A stretch of 7,611 bases of DNA from an uncultured Acidimicrobiales bacterium (GCA_937942965.1 CALDGN010000061.1:1-7611); one strand, 5' to 3'; shown: positions 1-5,418, counted from the first letter of the stretch. The notes: a model not told the origin generated them from the sequence alone. Made by a program: numbers and translations.

Positions 1-234
1 GTAGCCGCCGTCGCCACCTCGGCGGTCGAGGAAGCGTTCGGCCGTGGTGCCCGGCTGCTTCGGAACGACGACCTCGAGGATCCGATCACCGATCGCGTAG
101 AGCCCGTGACGCAGCCCGAAGTGGCTGAGTCCCGGGTCCCGATAACACATCTCAAGACCGAGCTCGGAGCAGATGGCCTGCTCGACCGGGCGGAGGTCAC
201 GAGCGACAAGAGCGATTTGGCGAAGGCGAAGCAT
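1..234 (-). CDS. VOC (glyoxalase-like) family protein, N-terminal part, cut by window edge
   Basis: The minus strand has an open frame of 78 codons from an ATG at 234-232 to the left edge, with no stop, so the C-terminus is missing. It begins MLRLRQIALVARDL and continues with an ELGLEMCYRDPG segment, an HFGLRHGLYAIGDRILEVVVP strand pair and a GTTAERFLDRRGGDGGY stretch. This beta-alpha-beta-beta layout is the first half-module of the vicinal-oxygen-chelate fold, and the wording matches a common actinobacterial VOC subgroup usually annotated as glyoxalase-like. Substrate and reaction cannot be told. The usual metal-binding residues are not evident in this fragment, so enzyme activity is open. 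The start is supported by a strong Shine-Dalgarno six bases upstream. It is transcribed divergently from the methyltransferase gene. It is probably cytosolic, since no signal peptide is seen. Confidence 0.75.
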   Translation of the reverse strand, partial: MLRLRQIALVARDLRPVEQAICSELGLEMCYRDPGLSHFGLRHGLYAIGDRILEVVVPKQPGTTAERFLDRRGGDGGY

Positions 235-240
235 GCCCAA

Positions 241-247
241 CCCTCCC
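241..247 (-). promoter_or_regulatory. Ribosome binding site of the VOC gene
   Basis: Read on the minus strand this is GGGAGGG, six bases before the ATG at 234. It is one of the strongest Shine-Dalgarno sequences in the window and fixes the start of the VOC protein. Confidence 0.7.
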
Positions 248-291
248 AAGTTTGACCGGCTCACACCAAGCGGCGACTCGGCGCCGGGCAA

Positions 292-297
292 TACGCT
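292..297 (+). promoter_or_regulatory. Candidate -10 box for a leaderless methyltransferase transcript
   Basis: TACGCT fits the actinobacterial TANNNT -10 consensus and ends exactly six bases before the GTG at 304. Transcription would then begin at or next to the start codon. No Shine-Dalgarno is visible before that GTG, which agrees with a leaderless mRNA. No convincing -35 is found at 16-18 bases. A TTGACC at 252-257 is too far away (34 bases) to serve this box. Confidence 0.4.
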
Positions 298-303
298 GCA
301 ACG

Positions 304-867
304 GTGACTGGCGCATCTCGATGGGACGGCAACCGAGCGGGCTCGTATGACACGGCGTGGAAACGCATGGCCGAGCGGGGCGAGAACCCGCATGGCGAGG
401 TCGACTTCGCCCAGCGCTACGAACCCGCGTCGGTACTCGACGCCGGATGCGGAACGGGCCGCGTCGCAATCGAGTTCGCTCGTCGCGGCGTCGATGCGGC
501 AGGCACAGACCTCGACGAATCGATGCTCGCCACCGCGCAAAGCAAGGCGCCCGAGCTGACCTGGGTGCAGTCCGATCTCGCTGCGCTCGACATGGGCCGC
601 ACGTTCGATGCCGTCGTCATGGCCGGCAACATCATTCTGTTCGTCCAGCCCGGGACCGAAGCGGCCGTTGTCGCCGGCGCCGCTCGCCACGTCGCCCCAG
701 GCGGCCACCTGATCGCTGGCTTCTCGCTCGGACGAGGCGTGACCGCGGACGAATGGGACGCATGGTGCACCGATGCGGGCCTTCGTCCGATCGAGCGCTA
801 CTCGACATGGGATGGCGACCCGTGGAGCGACGATGGCAACTACCTGGTTGCGGTCGCGACCCGATGA
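304..867 (+). CDS. Class I SAM-dependent methyltransferase (small, Methyltransf_25/11 type)
   Basis: The protein has 187 residues. Motif I, the SAM-binding glycine loop, is VLDAGCGTGR at 44-53. The acidic residue after strand 2 is in GTDLDES at 67-73, where it would contact the ribose. QSDLAAL around 89-95 supplies the residue near the adenine, and FDAVVMAGN at 101-109 is motif IV. APGGHLIAGF at 131-140 is the usual post-motif strand. The short C-terminal part (WDAWCTDAGLRPIERYSTWDG, then a final NYLVAVATR strand) completes the Rossmann fold. The methyl acceptor is not identifiable. The GTG start is chosen because the WDGN...AWKRMAERGENPHGEVDF lead-in is typical of this subgroup and because a TANNNT box lies six bases upstream. 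The stop overlaps the start of the next gene by four bases, so the two are probably translationally coupled. Confidence 0.85.
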   Translation: MTGASRWDGNRAGSYDTAWKRMAERGENPHGEVDFAQRYEPASVLDAGCGTGRVAIEFARRGVDAAGTDLDESMLATAQSKAPELTWVQSDLAALDMGRTFDAVVMAGNIILFVQPGTEAAVVAGAARHVAPGGHLIAGFSLGRGVTADEWDAWCTDAGLRPIERYSTWDGDPWSDDGNYLVAVATR

Positions 868-1514
868 GCGACATCACGTCCGCTCCGTGGTCGTCGCCTC
901 CGCCAGACGCATCCAGCGTCACCGACTTTGTCGCCGGCCCTGGAGTCGAACGACTCGCGATCGCTATTGACATTGGGCAGCTACGCGCCAGCCTCGACGA
1001 GGTCCTCGGGCGACTTGACTACGACCAGACCTACGGCGAGTGGGGCTTTGGGGTACTGCCGGTGACGAGGCGTCCCGGGACCGATGGGCGCGATGCTGTT
1101 GATCTGTCCGGGCGATTCTGGATCCGCCCCGATGACAGCTACGACGAGATCGCCCGAGATCCGATCGTCGACGAGCATGACTACTCCGAACTGGTGCCCG
1201 AATTCGAGGCCACCTACATCGCCGATGTCGTTGCCAAGCTGCGAACGGTCGCAACGATCGGCCGCGTGCGCATCAACCTGAAGCAGCCATTCAACGCCAA
1301 CTCGTGGCACCGCGACCCGGAACCTCGGCTCCACGTCCCGATCCACACGAACCCCGGTTGCCTCTTCGTGGTGAACCACCACTGCACTCACCTGCCGGCC
1401 GATGGGAGCGTCTATTTCACGGACACCCGGGGCTATCACACCGCCCTCAATGGAGGGGATACACCGCGAGTGCACCTCGTGGCTGCCGTGCTCGGCGACC
1501 CTCATTCGGAATAA
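864..1514 (+). CDS. Aspartyl/asparaginyl beta-hydroxylase-like 2-oxoglutarate/Fe(II) oxygenase
   Basis: The protein has 216 residues, no signal peptide and no membrane segment, so it is probably cytosolic. The C-terminal half carries the double-stranded beta-helix signature: SWHRD at 147-151, RLHVPIHTNPGC at 155-166, then HLPADGSVYF near 176-185, GYHTALN at 190-196, and PRVHLV at 201-206. H149 and D151 with H192 can form the HxD...H iron triad; H157, in the position of the first AspH ligand, is an alternative. R202 is the likely 2-oxoglutarate-binding arginine. The N-terminal 50 residues are less conserved and proline/serine-rich at first. The substrate, protein side chain or small molecule, is not known. 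The ATG lies inside the methyltransferase stop (ATGA) and has no good Shine-Dalgarno, pointing to coupled translation. Co-occurrence with a methyltransferase suggests a shared tailoring or modification task, which is only an inference. Confidence 0.8.
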   Translation: MSDITSAPWSSPPPDASSVTDFVAGPGVERLAIAIDIGQLRASLDEVLGRLDYDQTYGEWGFGVLPVTRRPGTDGRDAVDLSGRFWIRPDDSYDEIARDPIVDEHDYSELVPEFEATYIADVVAKLRTVATIGRVRINLKQPFNANSWHRDPEPRLHVPIHTNPGCLFVVNHHCTHLPADGSVYFTDTRGYHTALNGGDTPRVHLVAAVLGDPHSE

Positions 1515-1520
1515 TCCGAA
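1505..1520. repeat. 16-base palindrome spanning the oxygenase stop codon
   Basis: TTCGGA and TCCGAA are perfect inverted 6-base arms around ATAA. The loop contains the TAA stop at 1512-1514. It is followed on the plus strand by an A-run, not a T-run, so it does not look like an intrinsic terminator. It could be a small mRNA hairpin at the end of the oxygenase message or part of an operator for the sigma gene downstream. Confidence 0.5.
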
Positions 1521-1552
1521 AAAGTTTGAGACAAATCGGCGGCTAGCGGGTC
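1515..1552 (+). promoter_or_regulatory. Spacer before the sigma gene with A-tract and TTTGAGACAAA element
   Basis: This short spacer stands out as AT-rich at its left end. It has CCGAAAAAGTTTGAGACAAAT from about 1516 to 1536, in which TTTG and CAAA are inverted arms around AGA. TTGAGA at 1526-1531 resembles a -35 hexamer, but no -10 is found at the usual 17 bases. Many ECF-like sigma genes are autoregulated from a non-housekeeping promoter, so this stretch is the best candidate for the promoter of the sigma and Cys-rich gene pair. That role is inferred only from position and composition. Confidence 0.35.
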
Positions 1553-2110
1553 TTGCAGTGCGTGGCTGCGGTGTTTCCTCTCTCTTTCCATGCCCGGGAG
1601 GCCCGCAGCCGCCTCGTTTCACGCCGCCAGCGCACACGGCAGTGGTCCGAAGCTGACCAGCTTGGCCTGCTCGATGTTCCCGAGCTTGAACGTCGGTTAA
1701 GCACGGCGTTCTTGGCGCGCTACGGCGCCGACGTCGGCAAAGAGGTGACCTCGGAGACGCTGGCGTGGGCGTGGGAGCACCGAGAACGTCTCGCGGAGAT
1801 GGAGAATCCAGCGGGCTATCTCTTTCGAGTCGGCCAGAGCAAGTCCCGGCGCCTGCTGCGTTGGAGCCGTGAACCGATTCGGTACCCAACCGAGAACATC
1901 GACGACCAGCAGCCGTGGATCGAGCCGGGTCTTGCCGACGCCCTTGCATTGCTCGACGAAGAGCAGCGCACAACGATCGTCTTGGTGCACTGCTTCCAGT
2001 GGACCTATCGAGAGGTCGCGGAGCTCATGGGCTTGGAGCTGCACGGTGTCCGGAACCGGGTGCATCGCGGCATGGCTCGCCTGCGCGCCGAACTCGGAGC
2101 GGTCGAATGA
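1553..2110 (+). CDS. Sigma-70 family (ECF-like) RNA polymerase sigma factor
   Basis: The protein has up to 185 residues counted from the TTG at 1553. A sigma region 2-like part lies at about 43-104 (ELERRLSTAFLARYGADVG, then AWAWEHRERL, NPAGYLFRVGQSKSRR). Sigma region 4 lies at about 125-182 (LADALALLDEEQRTTIVLVH, then WTYREVAELMGL, RNRVHRGMARLRAEL), containing the helix-turn-helix that reads -35 elements. No region 1 or 3 is seen, which fits an ECF-type factor. The exact start is uncertain: TTG 1553, GTG 1562 and GTG 1571 are all in frame, none has a good Shine-Dalgarno, and the conserved part begins only near residue 43. The basic stretch before it (about 14-31) may be real or may be an over-extension. 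The end overlaps the next gene by ATGA, tying it to the Cys-rich membrane protein as probable regulator partner. Confidence 0.8.
   Translation: MQCVAAVFPLSFHAREARSRLVSRRQRTRQWSEADQLGLLDVPELERRLSTAFLARYGADVGKEVTSETLAWAWEHRERLAEMENPAGYLFRVGQSKSRRLLRWSREPIRYPTENIDDQQPWIEPGLADALALLDEEQRTTIVLVHCFQWTYREVAELMGLELHGVRNRVHRGMARLRAELGAVE
2096..2099 (+). promoter_or_regulatory. Ribosome binding site of the Cys-rich membrane protein
   Basis: GGAG lies seven bases before the ATG at 2107, inside the last codons of the sigma gene. It supports this start over the longer frame that is open upstream, which merely shadows the sigma gene. Confidence 0.6.
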
Positions 2111-3678
2111 GCGAGTTCGCCGATCTCGAACAGCGGCTTTCGTCGTACGGCTCAACTCTGGCCGACGAACTGGCGACCTGGCCGACGTTCAATCCCGCCA
2201 CGATGGCGGCAAGTACGCCCCTCCAACTGCTCTGGAGGCGGCGCGGGCGGTGGCTCGGTGCGGGCCACCGCCCACCCTTCGCGGGTGTGCCGGCGATCGT
2301 CGCAGGCGTGTTGCTCGCCGTGCTCGCCGCGATCGCTCTGCTGCTGGTGTTCCGCCCGGGCGGCGATGACACCCGCTCGGTTGAATCCGATGCTGCATCT
2401 GTGCCGCTGGTAGCCGATGCATCGGATCCAGGGGCAACGGTCGAGCTGCCAAGCAGCGAAGATGCAGCCAGCTCAGACCCGACCGTGCCAGAAGCTGGTG
2501 GTGCCGCGAGCTCACCAGTCGAAGCTGAGCCCGAGCCAGATGCATCGGCGCCAGATGCACCGACGCCAGATGCACCGGCGCCGGTGGCCGCTGCGGTAGA
2601 GCCAGAGCGGGAAGCGGCCCAATTGGTGTGCCGATCCGGGCTGCTCGTCAACGGTCAATGTCGGATTAGCTCGCCCGCACCGGTCGAGCAACGAACCGAA
2701 GCCTGCGCGGCGAAGGGCGGCGTCGGTGATGGCGAAGCAGGGTGCTTCCGGTCCGTCGATGCCGCCGTTTCTTGCCCCTCTCCAAGCCAAGACAACGCAG
2801 GGGAGTGCCAAATCGTCACAGCGCCTAGGGCTGCGCCCCCGACATGCCCGCAAGGCGGGGAGCTTGACGGCGATGTCTGTCGCAGCGTTGTGCCTGTCAC
2901 TCGGGCGTGTGCCGACGGCGTCGAAGTCGAGGGCGTCTGTCGTCGCGAGGGGCCCCCTGCCGAGGGAGGCGAACTCGTCTGTACAGGCAGCGGTCGCATC
3001 GAAGGTGGCACATGCAAGACGACGGTCGCAGGCGTGTGCGACTCGGGCATCTCCGTCCCCGGTGGATGTGCTGTGCCGGGACCTGTGGAGCAAACGCACT
3101 TCTGTCCGAGCGGTGCTTCGCTCAACGGTGATTTGTGTGTGCCCGATGAGGGATGTCAGCCGTCGGAACAGACCAAGAAGCACACGGAGTGCGGTCGGCC
3201 GCCGACGGTCGAGCTCATCTGTGTCCCGACCGGAGCGATCTCGAACGGCGCCGATTGTTTCACTTCGGTTCCTGCGACCTGTCCCGCTGGTTCGACCGAC
3301 ACGGGAGCTGGGTGTGTTGTCCGTACCGCTGCCGCTCCGACGCCGTTCCAATGCGCCGAAGGTCAGACGCTGATTGGCACGAGCTGCTTTGACGAGCGGC
3401 CGGTCGAACCGTCGTGTGTCGAAGGCGTTTTGGCTCCTGAAGGTTGCGTCGTCACCCGTGCGGCGACGGCGTCGGAACCGACCTGTCCTGCGGCTGCTTC
3501 CTTGCGTGCCGGTCAGTGCGTTGTCGTCGTCGCTGGTGACCGAACGTGCGAGACCGGCGAGCCGGTCGACGGGCAATGTCGTGTCCCGGTCGAGCTCGAG
3601 GAAACCCTTCTGTGCATGGGCGATGCTCAGTTCGATCGCGGCTGGTGTGTCCGATTCGAGGACCCGGTCGAGCGCTAA
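2107..3678 (+). CDS. Single-pass membrane protein with 32-cysteine tandem repeats, putative sigma-factor partner
   Basis: The protein has 523 residues. Residues 1-60 are probably cytosolic, with the basic LLWRRRGRWLG just before a single membrane segment at about 61-82 (AIVAGVLLAVLAAIALLLVF), so by the positive-inside rule the rest is outside. Residues about 83-170 are a low-complexity acidic, Ala/Ser/Pro-rich stalk. Residues 175-514 hold all 32 cysteines of the protein, in 16 pairs mostly spaced C-x9-C or C-x10-C with a glycine before the second cysteine (for example CPQGGELDGDVC, CETGEPVDGQC). These presumably form disulfides. No catalytic motif was recognised. The ATGA overlap with the sigma gene and the topology suggest an anti-sigma or sensor role, but the cytosolic part has no HxxxCxxC zinc motif and no obvious anti-sigma fold. 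It could instead be a structural envelope protein made under control of the sigma factor. I do not recognise the family. Confidence 0.75.
   Translation: MSEFADLEQRLSSYGSTLADELATWPTFNPATMAASTPLQLLWRRRGRWLGAGHRPPFAGVPAIVAGVLLAVLAAIALLLVFRPGGDDTRSVESDAASVPLVADASDPGATVELPSSEDAASSDPTVPEAGGAASSPVEAEPEPDASAPDAPTPDAPAPVAAAVEPEREAAQLVCRSGLLVNGQCRISSPAPVEQRTEACAAKGGVGDGEAGCFRSVDAAVSCPSPSQDNAGECQIVTAPRAAPPTCPQGGELDGDVCRSVVPVTRACADGVEVEGVCRREGPPAEGGELVCTGSGRIEGGTCKTTVAGVCDSGISVPGGCAVPGPVEQTHFCPSGASLNGDLCVPDEGCQPSEQTKKHTECGRPPTVELICVPTGAISNGADCFTSVPATCPAGSTDTGAGCVVRTAAAPTPFQCAEGQTLIGTSCFDERPVEPSCVEGVLAPEGCVVTRAATASEPTCPAAASLRAGQCVVVVAGDRTCETGEPVDGQCRVPVELEETLLCMGDAQFDRGWCVRFEDPVER
2536..2580 (+). repeat. 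Three tandem 15-base repeats in the stalk
   Basis: Three adjacent 15-base units (CCAGATGCAYCGRCG type) encode PDASA, PDAPT and PDAPA, residues 144-158 of the membrane protein. The copies differ at only one or two bases, so the expansion looks recent and the stalk length may vary between strains. Confidence 0.8.
2629..3648 (+). repeat. Array of four-cysteine protein modules (7 full copies plus a half at each end)
   Basis: The 16 cysteine pairs alternate between two types. A pairs start at residues 200, 247, 292, 333, 372, 416, 460 and 503, mostly with ten residues between the cysteines. B pairs start at 175, 223, 268, 311, 350, 392, 437 and 481, mostly with nine. The linker from A to B is 5-9 residues, and from B to A 9-14. 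The array thus reads B, then seven A+B modules with a period of 39-47 residues, then A. DNA identity between modules is low by eye, so the repeat is old at the protein level. Confidence 0.75.
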
Positions 3679-3686
3679 TCAGTGGT

Positions 3687-3716
3687 GCGGTCGCTGCGAC
3701 CGTGTTCTACGGTCGC
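3687..3716. promoter_or_regulatory. Three-arm inverted repeat in the gap before the lipoprotein gene
   Basis: CGGTCGC occurs at 3688-3694 and 3710-3716, and its complement GCGACCG at 3696-3702. The middle arm can pair with the right arm (7-base stem, 7-base loop TGTTCTA) or, with frayed ends, with the left arm. No T-run follows, so a simple terminator is unlikely. The right arm ends three bases before the ATG at 3720 and overlaps the candidate -10 box. An operator with three half-sites, or two competing RNA hairpins, are both possible. Confidence 0.45.
3708..3713 (+). promoter_or_regulatory. Candidate -10 box for a leaderless lipoprotein transcript
   Basis: TACGGT fits TANNNT and ends six bases before the ATG at 3720, the same geometry as the box before the methyltransferase. 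No Shine-Dalgarno is present before this ATG. No clear -35 is seen at 17-18 bases. Confidence 0.4.
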
Positions 3717-3719
3717 GTT

Positions 3720-5006
3720 ATGACGAAGACTCGTTCTTGGATCGCCAAGCTGCTCGCACTTGCACTGCTGCTTGCGGCGTGCGGAGGCTCGTCGTCCGAC
3801 TCGGCCGACGATGCCTCGGCGGCCGATGAACCGGCTGCGACCGCAGTCCCGGAGGCAACGGCTGAAGCTGAGCCGACGGCGGAGCCAGAACCTGAGCCAA
3901 CTGCGGAACCAGAGCCAACCGCGGAGCCGGACCCAACCGCCGAGCCCACACCAGAACCAGAGCCGACAGAGGTTCCCGGACGCGACTTCAGTGCCGTGAC
4001 GGCCGCCGCCCAGGCGTTCGTCGATGACGAAGGCCTCGAGGGCGCCGGGCTGATCATCGTCCACGCTGACGACGGGGTGGTTTATCACGAGGCCTTCGGT
4101 GGCTTCACCGAAGATCGCATTTCGATGGTGGCCTCGTCGTCGAAGATGATCGCGGCGGGCGTGCTCATGAAGCTCGACGAAGAGGGCATCCTCGACGTTG
4201 ATGCTCCCGTCACCGACATTGCAGCCTGGGCACCAGATCACCCCGAACTCATGCCGGTCCAGCTCGTCTCGAACAGCTCCGGCCTAGTCGGCCTCGGGCC
4301 TGACCTGCTGTACGGGCCCTACATCTGTCAGTGGCTGCCGGGGCCGACGCTCCAGGAGTGCGGCGAGCAGGTCCTGTCCAGCGTGAGCGACAACGACGAC
4401 GTACTCGCCCCCGACACTGAGTTCCGCTACGGCGGCGCGCAATGGCAAGTCGCTGGGGCTCTGGCCGAAGTCGCCTCGGGCGAGAGCTGGGTCGATCTTG
4501 TTGAACGGATCTACGTCGAGCCATGTGGCGTCGAGAGCCTCGGTTGGCAGAACATCCTGGCCGTCGCCGGCGGCGCCGACGGCTACCCCGCGGGCTTTGC
4601 GGGCGACCCCGACATGCACGAAGCCGCGACCAACCCGAACATCGAGGGCGGCGCGTACATCTCCGCTGGGGACTACGGCACGCTGTTGCTGATGCACCTG
4701 CGGGGCGGAACCTGTGACGGCGGACAGGTGCTCTCCCAAGCGTCGCTCGACCGCATGCACACCGACCGCATCAGCGACTACGGCGGAACCGCTGGCGAGA
4801 ACACGGGCTACGGCATGGGCTGGTGGGTCGATGAAGAGACTGGGATCATCAGCGACGGTGGTGCCTGGGGTGCCTACCCGTGGCTCAACCTCGAAGACGG
4901 GTACGGCGCCTACTGGGTCATCGAAGACGAATTCGGCACGACGGGCCGCTTCAGCGAAGAACTCATCGGCCTCGTCCACGAAGCCGTGACGGGCGACGAA
5001 CTGTGA
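3720..5006 (+). CDS. Lipoprotein serine hydrolase, beta-lactamase (class C/PBP-like) family
   Basis: The protein has 428 residues. An N-terminal signal (KTRSWIAKLLALALLLAAC) ends in a lipobox with the lipidated cysteine at C21, so it is anchored on the outer face of the membrane. Residues about 22-86 are an acidic Ser/Ala then Glu/Pro/Thr-rich stalk. The hydrolase domain follows from about 90. The nucleophile motif SxxK is S139-K142 in MVASSSKMIAAGVLMKL, followed by the family's DEEGILDVDAPV. The second motif, normally Y-x-N, is Y237-G-G in FRYGGAQWQVAG, so the asparagine is missing. The third motif, usually HxG or KTG, falls near SDGGAWGAYPW at 378-388. Such proteins act as esterases, peptidases or cell-wall D,D-peptidases; the substrate here is unknown and true beta-lactamase activity is doubtful. 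Upstream in-frame codons overlap the preceding gene and are excluded because the signal peptide begins at this ATG. The stop overlaps the SnoaL-like gene. Confidence 0.85.
   Translation: MTKTRSWIAKLLALALLLAACGGSSSDSADDASAADEPAATAVPEATAEAEPTAEPEPEPTAEPEPTAEPDPTAEPTPEPEPTEVPGRDFSAVTAAAQAFVDDEGLEGAGLIIVHADDGVVYHEAFGGFTEDRISMVASSSKMIAAGVLMKLDEEGILDVDAPVTDIAAWAPDHPELMPVQLVSNSSGLVGLGPDLLYGPYICQWLPGPTLQECGEQVLSSVSDNDDVLAPDTEFRYGGAQWQVAGALAEVASGESWVDLVERIYVEPCGVESLGWQNILAVAGGADGYPAGFAGDPDMHEAATNPNIEGGAYISAGDYGTLLLMHLRGGTCDGGQVLSQASLDRMHTDRISDYGGTAGENTGYGMGWWVDEETGIISDGGAWGAYPWLNLEDGYGAYWVIEDEFGTTGRFSEELIGLVHEAVTGDEL
3870..3971 (+). repeat. Glu-Pro-Thr-Ala-rich linker repeat
   Basis: These bases encode residues 51-84 of the lipoprotein, built of imperfect EPTAEP and EPEPEP units. 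The linker is an extended, acidic spacer that carries the hydrolase domain away from the membrane. The length is likely to vary between related strains. Confidence 0.75.
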
Positions 5007-5380
5007 CTCCGGCCGAGATCGATGCAGTGCTCGACGACCTTTTTGGCGCGGCCGAAGAGGGCGACTGGGATCGGTTCGCTGGTCACTTTGCCGACGACGC
5101 TCGTCTGCGTCAGAACGTTGGTCGTGAGCTCAAGAAGGCCGACGCCATGGTGGCGCTGCCCGCATTCACCGCCGACGGAACCCAGCTGCGTTACGAACGA
5201 GTTCGCCGTGTGTACGGAGAGTCGTCAGCGACAGAGATGCACGATGCCGTGTTCGTCAAGCCCGATGGTCGCGTGGTGAGCATCGACATTTGTGTGGTTA
5301 TTCAGTTCGATGCCGAAGGCCGAATTGTTCGCTCTGACGAGTACCTCGACTCGGCCGCGGCGGCCGCCTTGTTTGCGTGA
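5003..5380 (+). CDS. SnoaL-like / NTF2-like family protein
   Basis: The protein has 125 residues. It begins TPAEIDAVLDDLFGAAEEGDWDRFAGHFADDARLRQNVG, the helical lead-in and conserved tryptophan of the SnoaL/NTF2-like alpha+beta cone fold. It continues with strands such as EMHDAVFVKPDGRVVSIDICVVIQ (79-101) and ends FDAEGRIVRSDEYLDSAAAAALFA, the usual last strand and helix of the family. Members are small enzymes (isomerases, cyclases, dehydratases) or ligand-binding proteins; no activity can be assigned here. There is no signal peptide, so it is cytosolic, unlike the lipoprotein encoded just upstream. The GTG start sits within the lipoprotein stop (GTGA, four-base overlap) without a clear Shine-Dalgarno, so translation is probably coupled. 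Whether the two proteins act together is not shown by the sequence. Confidence 0.8.
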   Translation: MTPAEIDAVLDDLFGAAEEGDWDRFAGHFADDARLRQNVGRELKKADAMVALPAFTADGTQLRYERVRRVYGESSATEMHDAVFVKPDGRVVSIDICVVIQFDAEGRIVRSDEYLDSAAAAALFA

Positions 5381-5398
5381 GTGTGAACAACGCGTAGC

Positions 5399-5418
5399 GG
5401 CGAGGCCCTCGGGTCGCC
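5399..5418 (+). terminator. Possible weak hairpin after the SnoaL-like gene
   Basis: GGCGA at 5399-5403 pairs with TCGCC at 5414-5418, and CC 5406-5407 can pair with GG 5412-5413 around a CTCG loop, leaving a two-base bulge. A TTTT run occurs only at 5429-5432, ten bases past the stem, so this is a poor intrinsic terminator. The rest of the 79-base spacer holds a TAGTTT at 5426-5431 that could be a -10 box for the next gene, with no matching -35. Confidence 0.25.

Noticed and set aside
252..257. TTGACC as -35 box of the methyltransferase promoter
   Set aside because: The distance to the TACGCT box is 34 bases, about twice the usual spacer, and no other -10 box fits it.
357..863. N-terminal extension of the oxygenase in the frame open from 357
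   Set aside because: That stretch is an Arg-rich shadow of the methyltransferase; the real start is the ATG at 864 overlapping the methyltransferase stop.
1505..1520. Intrinsic terminator after the oxygenase gene
   Set aside because: The stem is only six base pairs, and it is followed by an A-run rather than a T-run on the plus strand; on the minus strand the T-run comes before the stem.
981..1973. Minus-strand open frame of 330 codons across the oxygenase and sigma genes
   Set aside because: It is antisense to two recognisable genes and their spacer, with an Arg-rich product showing no domain.
2536..2580. CRISPR or mobile-element repeat
   Set aside because: The three 15-base units are directly adjacent, in frame, and encode a Pro-Asp-Ala stalk, so they are a coding minisatellite.
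2512..3576. Minus-strand open frame of 354 codons opposite the Cys-repeat gene
   Set aside because: The Arg/Thr-rich product has no motif, while the plus-strand frame has a membrane segment and a regular cysteine pattern that only real coding would keep.
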